26,833 bases of DNA from JBGPHT01 sp041484525 (GTDB lineage Bacteria > Acidobacteriota > Terriglobia > Bryobacterales > Bryobacteraceae), in assembly GCA_041484525.1 (NCBI GenBank), contig JBGPHT010000101.1, positions 1 through 26,833 on the forward strand. Direction: 5' to 3'. The position numbers were made by a program, and so were the translations under genes. The notes beneath the pieces are model-generated. The model saw only the letters and a program-made list of their open reading frames with translations, was not told the DNA's origin and ran no database searches. Below, piece after piece: positions 9,946-18,503 of the stretch; positions within the stretch are counted from its first letter, which is position 1; the number at the start of each line of letters is the position of its first letter.

Positions 9946-10284
9946 ATGTCGAAAACGAAGTCCGATTACAAGAAGCTGGCGGCGGACCGGGATCTCTACT
10001 CGGGACTGATTCGACTCCACGTGTTGCATCACGCGGTGGAGGAACCTATCTTCGGGCTGGGAATGATCGAGGAACTGGCGCGGCACGGATACCGCATCAG
10101 TCCCGGTAGTCTGTATCCCCTGCTGCACGGATTGGAGAAGAAGGGCTATCTCCGCTCGAAGGAACAGCGGAATGGCAAGTCACGGCGCAAGGTCTATCGT
10201 GCAACTGCTCTCGGGCGAAAGGCGCTGGAAGCATCCAAGAACAAGGTGCGGGAGCTGTTCCGGGAACTGATCGAGGGCGAATAG
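9946..10284 (+). CDS. PadR-family transcriptional regulator of the RND operon
   Basis: This 112-aa protein is a PadR-type winged-helix regulator: LHVLHHAVEEPIFGLGMIEEL, then ISPGSLYPLLHGLEKKGYL (recognition helix) and RKVYRATALGRKAL (wing). A short C-terminal helix for dimerisation follows. The first gene of the efflux operon begins 4 bases after its stop, so it is almost certainly a local repressor of that pump that senses a small ligand. No strong ribosome site precedes ATG 9946. A candidate -10 TACACT lies at 9922-9927, with a small inverted repeat ACTG-GAAT-CAGT just downstream that might be an operator; this is weak. Family identification is firm. Confidence 0.9.
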   Translation: MSKTKSDYKKLAADRDLYSGLIRLHVLHHAVEEPIFGLGMIEELARHGYRISPGSLYPLLHGLEKKGYLRSKEQRNGKSRRKVYRATALGRKALEASKNKVRELFRELIEGE

Positions 10285-10288
10285 CGGA

Positions 10289-11668
10289 GTGCGGAAAAAC
10301 CGAGCGTTACTGATCCTCGCGGCAGCCGCGATTGCCATGGGTCAACCGGCCGTCGTCCCGAGCGCGTTGACGTTCACCCAGGCGATCCAGAGCGCGCTTC
10401 AGAACTACCCTTCCATCCGGGTGTCTCAGGAACAGATCCAGGCGGCGTCGGCGGGCATTCGACTCGCACGCACGGCTTACCTGCCCCGCGTGGATGGTCT
10501 GGCGCAGGTGAATCGGGCAACCCGTAATAACGTGTTCGGTCTCCTCCTTCCGCAGAGCGTCATCCCCTCGATCTCCGGGCCGGTCCTCGGCACCGACAAT
10601 TTCGGGTCCGCTTGGGGCAGTGCCGTGGGCGCCCTGGTCCAGTGGGAGCCGTTTGATTTCGGGCTTCGACAGGCCAACGTGGCGATAGCGAGTGCGGCTC
10701 AGGCCCAATCGGAGGCGAGCTTGAAGCGGACGGAGTATGAAGTCGCCGTGTCGACCGCCGACGCCTACCTCACGCTCGCGGCGGCGCAGGAAACGGTGCG
10801 GGCAGCGCGGGCCGGTGTGGATCGAGCGGAAATAGTTCTGCGTACGATCGTCGCCCAGGTGAACGCGCAATTGCGTCCCGGCGCCGACGCTTCGCGGGCC
10901 GAAGCAGAACTGGCGGCGGCGCGGACCCAGTGGATCCAGGCGCAGCAAGCTGCCGAGGTGGCACGAGCCACGCTCGCGCAATTCACGGGCATCGAGCCGG
11001 GCCGCATCGGGATCGCCGCTCCCGGATTGCTGCGGCTGCCACCGGAGCAGACCGTCGCGGATCTCAACCCCGCCGGCAACCCGATCGCGATGCAACAGAG
11101 CGCCGCGGTGGAACAGGCCAGGGCGCAGCTCCGGGCGCTCGAACGGTCCTACTTTCCGCGGTTCTATCTGCAAGGCTCGGCATACACCCGCGGCACCGGC
11201 GCCGAGCCCAGCGGAAAAATACTTGGCGGTGTCAACGGGCTGGCGCCCAACGTACAAAACGTTGGCGTCGGGTTCACGGTCACATTCCCGGTATCCGACC
11301 TGGCCTCTATTCGGGCGCGGGAGGCAGCGCAGTCGGCAACCATTCGATCCCAGATGGCCCGGTCGGCGCAGATCGCGACCGACCTGCGAGCGCAGTGGAA
11401 TCGAGCCGTCGCCATGTTGAACGGCGCGCGGCGGATCGCGGCCAACACTCCGATACAAGTCTCGGCCGCCCGTACGGCGACGCATCAGGCGACGGCGCGA
11501 TATGAGGCAGGTCTCGGGAATATCACCGAAGTCGCCGAAGCCGAGCGGCTGCTCACCCAGGCTGAGATCGACGACGCGTTGGCGCGGCTCGGCGTCTGGC
11601 GCGGGTTGCTCGGCGTAGCCGCCGCGGCGGGCGATATCCAGCCGTTCGCCGAAGAGGCCGGCCGGTGA
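10289..11668 (+). CDS. TolC-like outer-membrane efflux protein
   Basis: The start is GTG 10289, 4 bases after the PadR stop, with GAGGG 11 bases upstream inside the padR end. Residues 1-19 form a signal peptide (RALLILAAAAIAMGQP); no lipobox Cys is seen, so it is probably not lipidated. The 459-aa length and two homologous halves of long Ala/Gln/Arg-rich helices, with repeat starts near LTFTQAIQSALQNYP and near NPIAMQQSAAVEQARAQL, match the outer-membrane factor (OEP) family. A segment around VQNVGVGFTVTFPVSD matches the beta strand that joins the barrel. It would form the trimeric exit duct for the RND pump encoded next. Confidence 0.9.
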   Translation: MRKNRALLILAAAAIAMGQPAVVPSALTFTQAIQSALQNYPSIRVSQEQIQAASAGIRLARTAYLPRVDGLAQVNRATRNNVFGLLLPQSVIPSISGPVLGTDNFGSAWGSAVGALVQWEPFDFGLRQANVAIASAAQAQSEASLKRTEYEVAVSTADAYLTLAAAQETVRAARAGVDRAEIVLRTIVAQVNAQLRPGADASRAEAELAAARTQWIQAQQAAEVARATLAQFTGIEPGRIGIAAPGLLRLPPEQTVADLNPAGNPIAMQQSAAVEQARAQLRALERSYFPRFYLQGSAYTRGTGAEPSGKILGGVNGLAPNVQNVGVGFTVTFPVSDLASIRAREAAQSATIRSQMARSAQIATDLRAQWNRAVAMLNGARRIAANTPIQVSAARTATHQATARYEAGLGNITEVAEAERLLTQAEIDDALARLGVWRGLLGVAAAAGDIQPFAEEAGR

Positions 11669-11672
11669 CCTA

Positions 11673-14600
11673 ATGCGCCTCGTCTACGCAGCTCTCAGCA
11701 GACCGTTGACCGTGGTGGTCGCGCTCCTCGCAGTCGCGCTCTGCGCGTTGCTCGCTCTCGAGCGAATGCCCGTCGATATCTTTCCGCAGGTCGGCGATCC
11801 GGCGATCTACGTGGCGCAGCCGTACGGCGGCATGGATGCGGCCCAGATGGAAGGCTACCTCACGTATTACTACGAGTATCACTTCCTCTACATCACCGGC
11901 ATCGATCACGTGGAGAGCAAGAGCATTCAAGGGGCGGCCCTCATGAAGTTGGTATTTCACGAGGGAACGAACATGAGCCAGGCGATGTCCGAGACGGTTG
12001 GCTATGTGAATCGCGCCCGCGCGTTCATGCCGCCGGGAACCGTGCCGCCCTTCATCACACGTTTCGACGCGGGCAGCGTGGCCGTTGGCCAACTCATTTT
12101 CAGCAGCCCGATCCGCACCCAGGGTGAGATGCAGGATTTCGCGTTGAACCGCGTGCGCCCGCTCTTCGCCACGCTGCCGGGTGTTTCCGCGCCGCCGCCG
12201 TTCGGTGGCAACCAGCGGACGATCGTCATCACGCTGAACCCGGACAAGCTGCAGCAATACCGGATTTCACCCGACGAGGCGATCGCCGCCGTGAGCAAGG
12301 CGAGCCTGGTGATGCCGTCGGGCAACATGTGGACCGGCACCATCAACCGCATCGCCCGGACCAACGCCGCGCTGGGCGGCAACCTCGCGGAGCTTCTGAG
12401 CACGCCCATCCGGCCCGGTTCGGGAACCACGGTGTATTTGCGCGACATCGGAACCATCGAGAACGGCACCGATGTCATCACGGCGTATGCGCACGTTAAC
12501 GGCCGGCGCACGGTGTACATACCCGTCACGAAACGCGCGGACGCTTCCACAATCGCTGTGATCAACGCCGTGAAGGCGGCCATCCCGGACTTCAAGAAGG
12601 CGGTGCCCGACGATGTGGATGTCAGGCTGGAATTCGATCAGTCGCCGTACGTGAGAAACTCCATCCGGGGGCTCGTCACGGAAGGACTGCTGGGCGCGGC
12701 TCTCACCGGCCTGATGGTTCTGATCTTCCTGCGCGACTGGCGGAGCGCGCTGATCGTCGTGCTGAACATCCCGTTTGCGCTGTTGAGCGCCGTCATTCTG
12801 CTATGGGCTACCGGCCAATCCATCAACATCATGACTCTGGGCGGGCTGGCTCTGGCCGTCGGCGTCCTGGTGGATGAGGCGACTGTCGAGATCGAAAATA
12901 TTCACACCCGGATGCTGCCCGGCGTCTCGCGGGCGCGGGCCGTGGTCGAGGCTTGCAGCCGAACCGCCATGGCGCGCCTGCTATCCATGTTCTGCATCCT
13001 GGCGGTCTTCGTTCCCTCGTTCTTCATGATCGGAGTAGCCCGCCAGTTGTTCGTACCGCTTTCGCTGGCGGTCGCATTCTCCATGATCGCGTCGTACCTG
13101 CTGTCGAGCACCCTGGTGCCGGTCTTCTCGACGTGGCTGATGAAGGAGGGGCATCGCGGCGAAGAGCGCGAAGGCATCTTCGGAGGCCTGCGCTCCTTCT
13201 ACGCGCGATACCTCCGCCTCGTGCTGCGTTTCCGCTGGCCGCTCGTGCTGGGTTATCTGGCAGCATCGATCGGGCTCCTGTGGATTCTGCTCCCGCGCAT
13301 GGGGACCGAGATCTTCCCCGACTCGAACGCTTCGATTCTGCGCCTCCGGCTGCGCGCTCCCTCCGGCACGCGCGTGGAGGAGACCGAGCGGATTGTTCTT
13401 CGCGCGCTGGACACGATCCGCCGCGAAATCGGACCGGACCAGGTTGCGATCACGAGCGACTTCGTGGGCGTGGTGCCGTCCAGCTACCCCGTCAATCTCA
13501 TTCACCTGTTCACCAGCGGGCCGCAGGAAGCGGTGATCCAGGTGGCGCTGAAGCCCGACGCGCCACGCGGCGAGGCTCTGCATGAGAGACTGCGTGCCAG
13601 TCTCCGGACGGCATTGCCGGATTCGCAGGTGTCGTTCGAAGCGGGCGACATCGTCAGCCAGGTGATCGGCTTTGGATCGCCCACGCCGATCGAAGTAGCC
13701 GTGCAAGGGATCAACCTGCAGGATAATTACGCCTACGCGCAGAGGGTCCGGGCAGAGATGGCGAAACTTCCGTTCCTTCGCGACCTCCAGTTTGCCCAGG
13801 AGATTAACTATCCGACGCTCGACATCGATATCGACCGCGAGCGCGCCGGCCAATTCGGCTTGACCATGGCGGATGTCGTGCGGTCGGTGGTGCCGGCCAC
13901 TTCTTCTTCGCGATTCACCCAGCCGAATTACTGGCGCGATCCGAATTCCGGCAATGCCTTCCAGATCCAGGTGGAGTTGCCGCAGAACCAGATGCAGGGG
14001 GTGGACGAGATGGGCAATCTGCCGGTGATGCAAAACGGGAGATCGGAAACGCGTCTGACGGACGTAGCCACGCTGAAGTTCGGCGCTATGCCGGGACTCA
14101 TCGAGAGGTACAACGGCCAGCGCGTGGTCAGCCTGACGGCCAACATCAATGGCGTGACGCTGGGTGAAGCGGCGCAAATGCTGAATGCGGCGCTGGCTCG
14201 CGTGGGGGCGCCGCCCAAGGGCGTGAGCGTCAAGTACCGCGGCCAGATTCCGCCGCTCGAGCAGACGATTTCCGGACTGCGCATTGGATTGCTCCTTGCC
14301 GTTCTGGTGATCTTCCTGCTGCTCTCGGCGAACTTCCAATCGATGCGGCTGGCGCTGGCGATTGTCCTGACCATCCCCGCGGTGCTATGCGGCGTTCTTC
14401 TGATGCTGCGGATCACGAACACAAGTCTCAACATCCAATCGTTCATGGGCGCCATCATGGCTATCGGGATCGCGGTCGCCAATTCGATCCTGCTGGTGAC
14501 GTTTGCCGAGCACTCCCGGCAGGAAGGCAGGCCGGTGCTCGAAGCGACGCAGGAAGGCGCGGGCGGCCGTTTACGCGCGATCCTGATGACCGCGGCCGCC

Positions 14601-14819
14601 ATGATCTGCGGGATGGCGCCGATGGCCGTGGGATTTGGCGAGGGCGGATCGCAATCGGCGCCGCTGGCCCGGGCGGTCATCGGCGGCTTGATCGTGTCCA
14701 CGTTTGCGACGCTGAGTATTCTGCCTTCGATTTACGCCATCCTGCAGCGCGGGGCACCCATTGCTTCCCCGTCCTTGAATCCGATGGATCCGGCGAGCCG
14801 ATATTATGACGCGACGTAA
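11673..14819 (+). CDS. RND efflux pump, inner-membrane permease subunit
   Basis: At 1048 aa this has normal RND size and duplication: 12 predicted transmembrane helices and two large periplasmic loops. Helix 1 is at about 9-30, then LERMPVDIFPQVGDP begins the porter domain. Helix 4 carries GVLVDEATVEIENIH with Asp401-Glu402 in place of the usual Asp-Asp proton relay. On helix 10 the matching segment is GIAVANSILLVTF, so the Lys of AcrB (K940) is Ala936 here. Such Lys-less variants exist in other RND subgroups, and the substrate range cannot be read from this. It starts 4 bases after the outer-membrane factor stop and overlaps the adaptor gene by 14 bases. Proton-driven export of toxic organic compounds is likely. 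Confidence 0.93.
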   Translation: MRLVYAALSRPLTVVVALLAVALCALLALERMPVDIFPQVGDPAIYVAQPYGGMDAAQMEGYLTYYYEYHFLYITGIDHVESKSIQGAALMKLVFHEGTNMSQAMSETVGYVNRARAFMPPGTVPPFITRFDAGSVAVGQLIFSSPIRTQGEMQDFALNRVRPLFATLPGVSAPPPFGGNQRTIVITLNPDKLQQYRISPDEAIAAVSKASLVMPSGNMWTGTINRIARTNAALGGNLAELLSTPIRPGSGTTVYLRDIGTIENGTDVITAYAHVNGRRTVYIPVTKRADASTIAVINAVKAAIPDFKKAVPDDVDVRLEFDQSPYVRNSIRGLVTEGLLGAALTGLMVLIFLRDWRSALIVVLNIPFALLSAVILLWATGQSINIMTLGGLALAVGVLVDEATVEIENIHTRMLPGVSRARAVVEACSRTAMARLLSMFCILAVFVPSFFMIGVARQLFVPLSLAVAFSMIASYLLSSTLVPVFSTWLMKEGHRGEEREGIFGGLRSFYARYLRLVLRFRWPLVLGYLAASIGLLWILLPRMGTEIFPDSNASILRLRLRAPSGTRVEETERIVLRALDTIRREIGPDQVAITSDFVGVVPSSYPVNLIHLFTSGPQEAVIQVALKPDAPRGEALHERLRASLRTALPDSQVSFEAGDIVSQVIGFGSPTPIEVAVQGINLQDNYAYAQRVRAEMAKLPFLRDLQFAQEINYPTLDIDIDRERAGQFGLTMADVVRSVVPATSSSRFTQPNYWRDPNSGNAFQIQVELPQNQMQGVDEMGNLPVMQNGRSETRLTDVATLKFGAMPGLIERYNGQRVVSLTANINGVTLGEAAQMLNAALARVGAPPKGVSVKYRGQIPPLEQTISGLRIGLLLAVLVIFLLLSANFQSMRLALAIVLTIPAVLCGVLLMLRITNTSLNIQSFMGAIMAIGIAVANSILLVTFAEHSRQEGRPVLEATQEGAGGRLRAILMTAAAMICGMAPMAVGFGEGGSQSAPLARAVIGGLIVSTFATLSILPSIYAILQRGAPIASPSLNPMDPASRYYDAT

Positions 14820-15903
14820 GACGTTTCTCTTTTTGGCGAGCCTCCTCGCCACCTCGACAGGGCGGGCCCGCGCGCAAGCCGTCGAGTTCGCGCCCGTGGT
14901 CTCCCGGTCCATTTCGCGAACCGCGGAACTGCCGGGCGAGTTCCAACCCTTCCTGAGCGTCTCGCTACACGCCAAAGTGGCGGGCTACGTCGAGAGAGTG
15001 CTGGTCGATCGCGGAAGTATGGTCAAACAGGGGCAGCTTCTGGCTGAGTTGAGCGCGCCCGAGATGACGGCGCGGATCGCGGAGGCCGAATCCAGAGTGC
15101 AGGCTGCCGAGTCCGACCGGCTCCAGGCCGAAGCCCAACTGTCCGGCGCACAGAGCACCTACGACCGGCTGAAGAAGGCGGCGGAAACTCCCGGAGCAAT
15201 CGCCGGCAATGAACTCATGCAGGCCGAAAAACTCGTGGAGGCGGCGCAAGCGCTGGTCCGCTCGCGGCGGCAGGCGGGCGCCGCGGCCCAGGCTGCCGTG
15301 CAAGCGCAGAAAGACATGGAAGCATACCTGCGAATTACGGCGCCTTTTGATGGCGTGGTCACGGACCGGCTGGTCCATCCGGGCGCTCTGGTTGGCCCCG
15401 GAGCCGATCCGGTGCTCCTCGTGATCCAGCAGATTTCCCATCTAAGGCTGATCGTTGCCGTACCGGAGGAAGACAGTGGGAGTATCGTGCCAGGCGCCAA
15501 AGTGGATTTCCGGGTTCCGGCGTATCCGGGACGAACGTACTCCGGAACGGTGGCGCGGATCGCGCATGCTCTCGACCAGAAGACCAGGACGATGGCGGTC
15601 GAACTGGATGTCTCCAACCGGGACGAGTCGCTCTCGCCGGGAATGTACCCGAGCGTGAAGTGGCCGATTCGGAGAACGCGGCCGGCGCTTCTGGTGCCCA
15701 AGACCAGCGTCGTCACGACCACGGAACGGACCTTCGTGATCCGGGACCGCAAGGGTCGCGCGGAGTGGGTGGATGTGAAGAGGGGTGCGGCCGACGGCGA
15801 CCTCGTCGAGGCGATCGGCAGTCTGCAGCCCGGTGACATGGTGGTGCGCCGCGCAACGGACGAGCTGCGGGATGGGACGCCATTGCCGGCCCCTGCGAAG
15901 TAG
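14806..15903 (+). CDS. RND periplasmic adaptor (membrane fusion protein)
   Basis: The ATG at 14806 lies inside the end of the pump gene, so the two are translationally coupled. The 365-aa protein has a signal peptide ending near ARAQA (residues 20-25). Next come a biotinyl-lipoyl half (VSLHAKVAGYVERVLVDRGS, completed by ITAPFDGVVTDRLVHPGALV), a long alpha-helical hairpin (residues ~85-165, Ala/Glu/Gln-rich), a beta barrel (LRLIVAVPEEDSGSIVPGAK) and a membrane-proximal domain near the C-terminus. This is the HlyD/AcrA-type adaptor linking pump and outer-membrane duct. Its place last, after duct and pump, is less usual than adaptor-first order. It ends the operon. Confidence 0.92.
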   Translation: MTRRKTFLFLASLLATSTGRARAQAVEFAPVVSRSISRTAELPGEFQPFLSVSLHAKVAGYVERVLVDRGSMVKQGQLLAELSAPEMTARIAEAESRVQAAESDRLQAEAQLSGAQSTYDRLKKAAETPGAIAGNELMQAEKLVEAAQALVRSRRQAGAAAQAAVQAQKDMEAYLRITAPFDGVVTDRLVHPGALVGPGADPVLLVIQQISHLRLIVAVPEEDSGSIVPGAKVDFRVPAYPGRTYSGTVARIAHALDQKTRTMAVELDVSNRDESLSPGMYPSVKWPIRRTRPALLVPKTSVVTTTERTFVIRDRKGRAEWVDVKRGAADGDLVEAIGSLQPGDMVVRRATDELRDGTPLPAPAK

Positions 15904-15944
15904 TCCCAGTGGTACCTTCCGCCGCCGTTCCCCTTGCCACGAGA

Positions 15945-15953
15945 TGGTATACT
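15945..15953 (+). promoter_or_regulatory. Extended -10 promoter upstream of the PIN-TRAM gene
   Basis: TGGTATACT at 15945-15953 is an extended -10 element (TG, one base, TATACT, only one mismatch to TATAAT). No good -35 is seen 17 bases upstream, as is common for extended -10 promoters. Transcription would start near 15960, giving a leader of about 85 bases before ATG 16046. It is the only clear start for the yacL-ispD-ispF unit. Confidence 0.55.
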
Positions 15954-16045
15954 CTTGGCGCGGCGTTCTCGCATGTCGTGGCGGAATTAATGCCGGTTGG
16001 CGTTCCTTCCGGAATTTCATACTCAGCCTTTTGGGGGGTGTTCAC

Positions 16046-17125
16046 ATGCTCGATCTGGTTATCGTTCGCGCCATATTCATACTCGTTCTCACGTTCTCTG
16101 CCTACGCGCTTCATCCTTATAATTCTGCTCCTTTGGTTGCGGCAGGAGGGGGGTTGCTGCTTGGCGTCGGCATCATCCTCTTTGAAATCCGTCTGGAGCA
16201 GGTCAGCTTGAAGCGGCTGATCGGGGCTGCATTCGGGTCGGTCCTGGGCATCATCGGCGCCTTTCTGATGTCACTCGTTTTAAGCCGGGCGACGACGGAG
16301 CCCTTTTTACAAGTGTGCATTCTGCTTTTGATGACTTACATCGGGCTGATCGTGGGCGCCAAGAAGGGCGACATGCTGAACCTGGCGGCGCTCGGCGGCA
16401 TCTTCGGCGGGGAGAAGTCGTCCAAGAAGACCTTCAAGATTCTGGACACCAGCGTCATCATCGACGGGCGCATCGCCGATATCGCGGAGACCGGCTTTTT
16501 GGACGGCGTCCTGGTGATTCCTCAGTTCGTGCTGCGGGAGTTGCAACTGGTGGCCGATTCGGCCGACTCGATGAAGCGCAACCGCGGGCGCCGCGGGCTC
16601 GACATCCTGCAGCGGGTGCAGAAAATGGCGCACCTGAACGTGCAGATTGTGGAGCAGGATTTTCCCCAGGTGCGCGAAGTGGACATGAAGCTGATCGAGC
16701 TCGCCAAGGTCTACGATTGCAAAATCATCACCAACGATTTCAACCTGAACAAGGTGGCGCAACTCCACGGCGTCGAGGTGCTGAACATCAACGAGCTGGC
16801 GAATTCTCTCAAGCCGATTGTGCTGCCGGGTGAAACCATGCGCGTGTTCATCCTGAAGGAAGGCAAAGAGTACAACCAGGGTGTGGCGTACCTGGACGAC
16901 GGCACCATGGTGGTGGTGGACAACGCCAAAAAGATGATCTCGAAGACCATCGACATCTCGGTGACCAGCGTGCTCCAGACCACCGCCGGGAAGATGATTT
17001 TCGGCAAGTACGACGAGCGCATGCACGCCTTGGCGGGCGTCGAGAAGCACGACCGTCCGGTGCGCAAGAGCGACCCGCAGCCGATGACGAACGTCGGCCC
17101 CGAGAAAACCACGATAGAATCGTAG
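16046..17125 (+). CDS. yacL: YacL-type membrane protein with PIN and TRAM domains
   Basis: ATG 16046 follows a strong GGGGGG tract (16033-16038), and the 359-aa length fits the family. Four transmembrane helices occupy roughly residues 1-100 (LVIVRAIFILVLTFSAYAL, APLVAAGGGLLLGVGIILF, GAAFGSVLGIIGAFLMSLVL, FLQVCILLLMTYIGLIVGA). A PIN nuclease-like domain follows with its acidic residues in ILDTSVIIDGRI, VLRELQLVADS, RRGLDIL and IITNDFNLNKVA. The end is a TRAM domain (LPGETMRVFILKEGKEYNQG, then YLDDGTMVVVD), a putative RNA-binding beta barrel. The intact acidic set suggests a membrane-tethered ribonuclease. Placement directly before ispD-ispF matches yacL-ispD-ispF in Bacillus, which supports the identity. 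The exact role is not established. Confidence 0.88.
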   Translation: MLDLVIVRAIFILVLTFSAYALHPYNSAPLVAAGGGLLLGVGIILFEIRLEQVSLKRLIGAAFGSVLGIIGAFLMSLVLSRATTEPFLQVCILLLMTYIGLIVGAKKGDMLNLAALGGIFGGEKSSKKTFKILDTSVIIDGRIADIAETGFLDGVLVIPQFVLRELQLVADSADSMKRNRGRRGLDILQRVQKMAHLNVQIVEQDFPQVREVDMKLIELAKVYDCKIITNDFNLNKVAQLHGVEVLNINELANSLKPIVLPGETMRVFILKEGKEYNQGVAYLDDGTMVVVDNAKKMISKTIDISVTSVLQTTAGKMIFGKYDERMHALAGVEKHDRPVRKSDPQPMTNVGPEKTTIES

Positions 17126-17129
17126 TGCA

Positions 17130-17876
17130 ATGAAAGTCGCCGTGATACTGCCCGCGGCGGGCCTGGGCACGCGTATGGGCAAGGGCTCGGCCGAAAGGGC
17201 GGGCACCAGCCGCAAGCAGTTCATGCTGCTCGAAGGCTCGCCCATCCTGCTGCACACGGTCCGCAAATTTGCGGCCTCGGAGCGCGTGAGCGAAATCGTG
17301 GTGGCCGTCCGCGCCGAGGATGTGGACTGGGCGCGAGCGCTGCTCGAGCGGGAATTTTCGGGGCGGGTGCGCGTGGTCGAAGGCGGCGACAGCCGGCAGC
17401 AATCGGTGGAGAAGGCGCTGGCGGCGATTCACGCGGATGTCGACTTGGTGGCGGTGCACGACGCCGTGCGGCCGTTCATCGACCTCGAAACCATGCACAA
17501 GGTGTTCGACGAGGCGGCTGAGACGGGCGCCGCTATCGTGGGAGTGCCGGCCGTGGATACAGTGAAGCAGGTGAGCCGCGGCACGGGACACGTGCGCATC
17601 CGGTCCACGCTGCCCCGCGAAAAGCTGGTGATGGCGCAGACCCCGCAGGTGTTCCGCTACGACCTGTTGCAGAGGGCGTTCGCGGCGGCGCGCGCCGATG
17701 GCTTCATCGGCACCGACGAATCCAGCCTGGTAGAGCGGCTGGACGTGGAAGTCAGCGTGGTCTTGGGCAGCGACCGCAATATCAAAATCACCAAGCCCAG
17801 CGACATGCATCTGGCACACCTCTTCCTGCGGGAAGGGCAGGCCAAGGAAGGGCAGGCCAAGGAAGCCCAGCCTTGA
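17130..17876 (+). CDS. ispD: 2-C-methyl-D-erythritol 4-phosphate cytidylyltransferase
   Basis: IspD joins CTP and methylerythritol 4-phosphate in the MEP pathway to isoprenoids. The 248-aa sequence shows the nucleotide-binding start LPAAGLGTRMG with its conserved Arg15, KQFMLLEGSPILLHT, VHDAVRPFID, the C-terminal active-site block AQTPQVFRYDLL, GTDESSLVERL and GSDRNIKITKPSD. A few extra residues (GSAERAGTSR) separate the Arg and Lys of the substrate loop. The gene starts 4 bases after the PIN-TRAM gene. The C-terminus beyond the domain is a repeated EGQAK encoded by a tandem 15-bp repeat, and the TGA overlaps the TTG start of ispF. Cytoplasmic; identification is firm. Confidence 0.96.
   Translation: MKVAVILPAAGLGTRMGKGSAERAGTSRKQFMLLEGSPILLHTVRKFAASERVSEIVVAVRAEDVDWARALLEREFSGRVRVVEGGDSRQQSVEKALAAIHADVDLVAVHDAVRPFIDLETMHKVFDEAAETGAAIVGVPAVDTVKQVSRGTGHVRIRSTLPREKLVMAQTPQVFRYDLLQRAFAAARADGFIGTDESSLVERLDVEVSVVLGSDRNIKITKPSDMHLAHLFLREGQAKEGQAKEAQP
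17831..17872 (+). repeat. 15-bp tandem repeat in the 3' end of ispD
   Basis: GGAAGGGCAGGCCAA occurs at 17831-17845 and again at 17846-17860, followed by a partial third copy GGAAGCCCAGCC. It encodes EGQAK twice and then EAQP. The purine-rich GGAAG of the copies also lies where the ribosome site for the overlapping ispF start would be. Confidence 0.9.
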
Positions 17877-18358
17877 GCGAGGTTCGAACCGGCTTGGGGT
17901 GGGACGTCCACCGCACCGCCCCCGGAAGGCCGCTGCTGCTGGGAGGCGTGAAAGTGCCCGCCGAGTTCGGTCTCGAGGGCCACTCCGACGCGGACGTTCT
18001 GGCCCACGCTATTACGGATGCGATTCTGGGCGCGGCCGCGCTGGGCGACATCGGCATGCACTTCCCGGATTCCGATCCGCGGTGGAAGGGCGCGGACAGC
18101 CTGGTATTCCTGCGGCACGCCCGGGAGTTGGCTGAGGCGCGCGGGTACCGGATTGTCAACGTGGATTCGACGGTGATTCTGGAGCGCCCCAAGCTGAAGG
18201 ATTTTCGAGCCGCGATTCGCGCCCGGATCGCGGAAACGCTGGACCTCGAAGTGGATCGCGTGTCGGTAAAGTTCAAGACCGCGGAACAGGTGGGGCCGGT
18301 GGGCGAGGGCCGCTCGGCCGAAGCGCAGGCCATCGTCACGCTGCGGTCGCCGGCTTGA
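17873..18358 (+). CDS. ispF: 2-C-methyl-D-erythritol 2,4-cyclodiphosphate synthase
   Basis: IspF closes the cyclodiphosphate ring in the MEP pathway. The 161-aa protein has all metal ligands: DVH (Asp11, His13) in GLGWDVHRT and His45 in GHSDADVLAHAITDAILGAA. It continues GDIGMHFPDSD, then the CDP-binding KFKTAEQVGPVGEGRSAEAQAI. The start is taken as TTG 17873, which overlaps the ispD stop (TTGA); no ATG exists before the conserved GLGWDVH block, and the length fits the family. Translation is probably coupled to ispD. It is the last gene of the yacL-ispD-ispF unit; a small hairpin (ACGCC-GCCG-GGCGT, 18408-18421) lies 50 bases downstream without a T tract. Confidence 0.96.
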   Translation: MSEVRTGLGWDVHRTAPGRPLLLGGVKVPAEFGLEGHSDADVLAHAITDAILGAAALGDIGMHFPDSDPRWKGADSLVFLRHARELAEARGYRIVNVDSTVILERPKLKDFRAAIRARIAETLDLEVDRVSVKFKTAEQVGPVGEGRSAEAQAIVTLRSPA

Positions 18359-18503
18359 GCCCGAGACCTTACACCTATAGTCCCAATAGACAGGTTATCG
18401 GGGGTATACGCCGCCGGGCGTGAACTGAGATTACATAACTCTTACAAACCGCAAGGGAAATCGCTGCTAGCTTGGGAAAGTGCCGACAACTACTCGGAGA
18501 CTT

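Noticed and set aside
9627..10109. 160-codon rightward open frame before and overlapping the PadR gene
   Set aside because: It runs antisense over the M28 remnant and then through the PadR gene in the wrong frame; no domain, no ribosome site.
18408..18421. Intrinsic terminator after ispF
   Set aside because: The 5-bp stem ACGCC/GGCGT has no T tract and lies 50 bases after the stop; too weak to annotate as a terminator.
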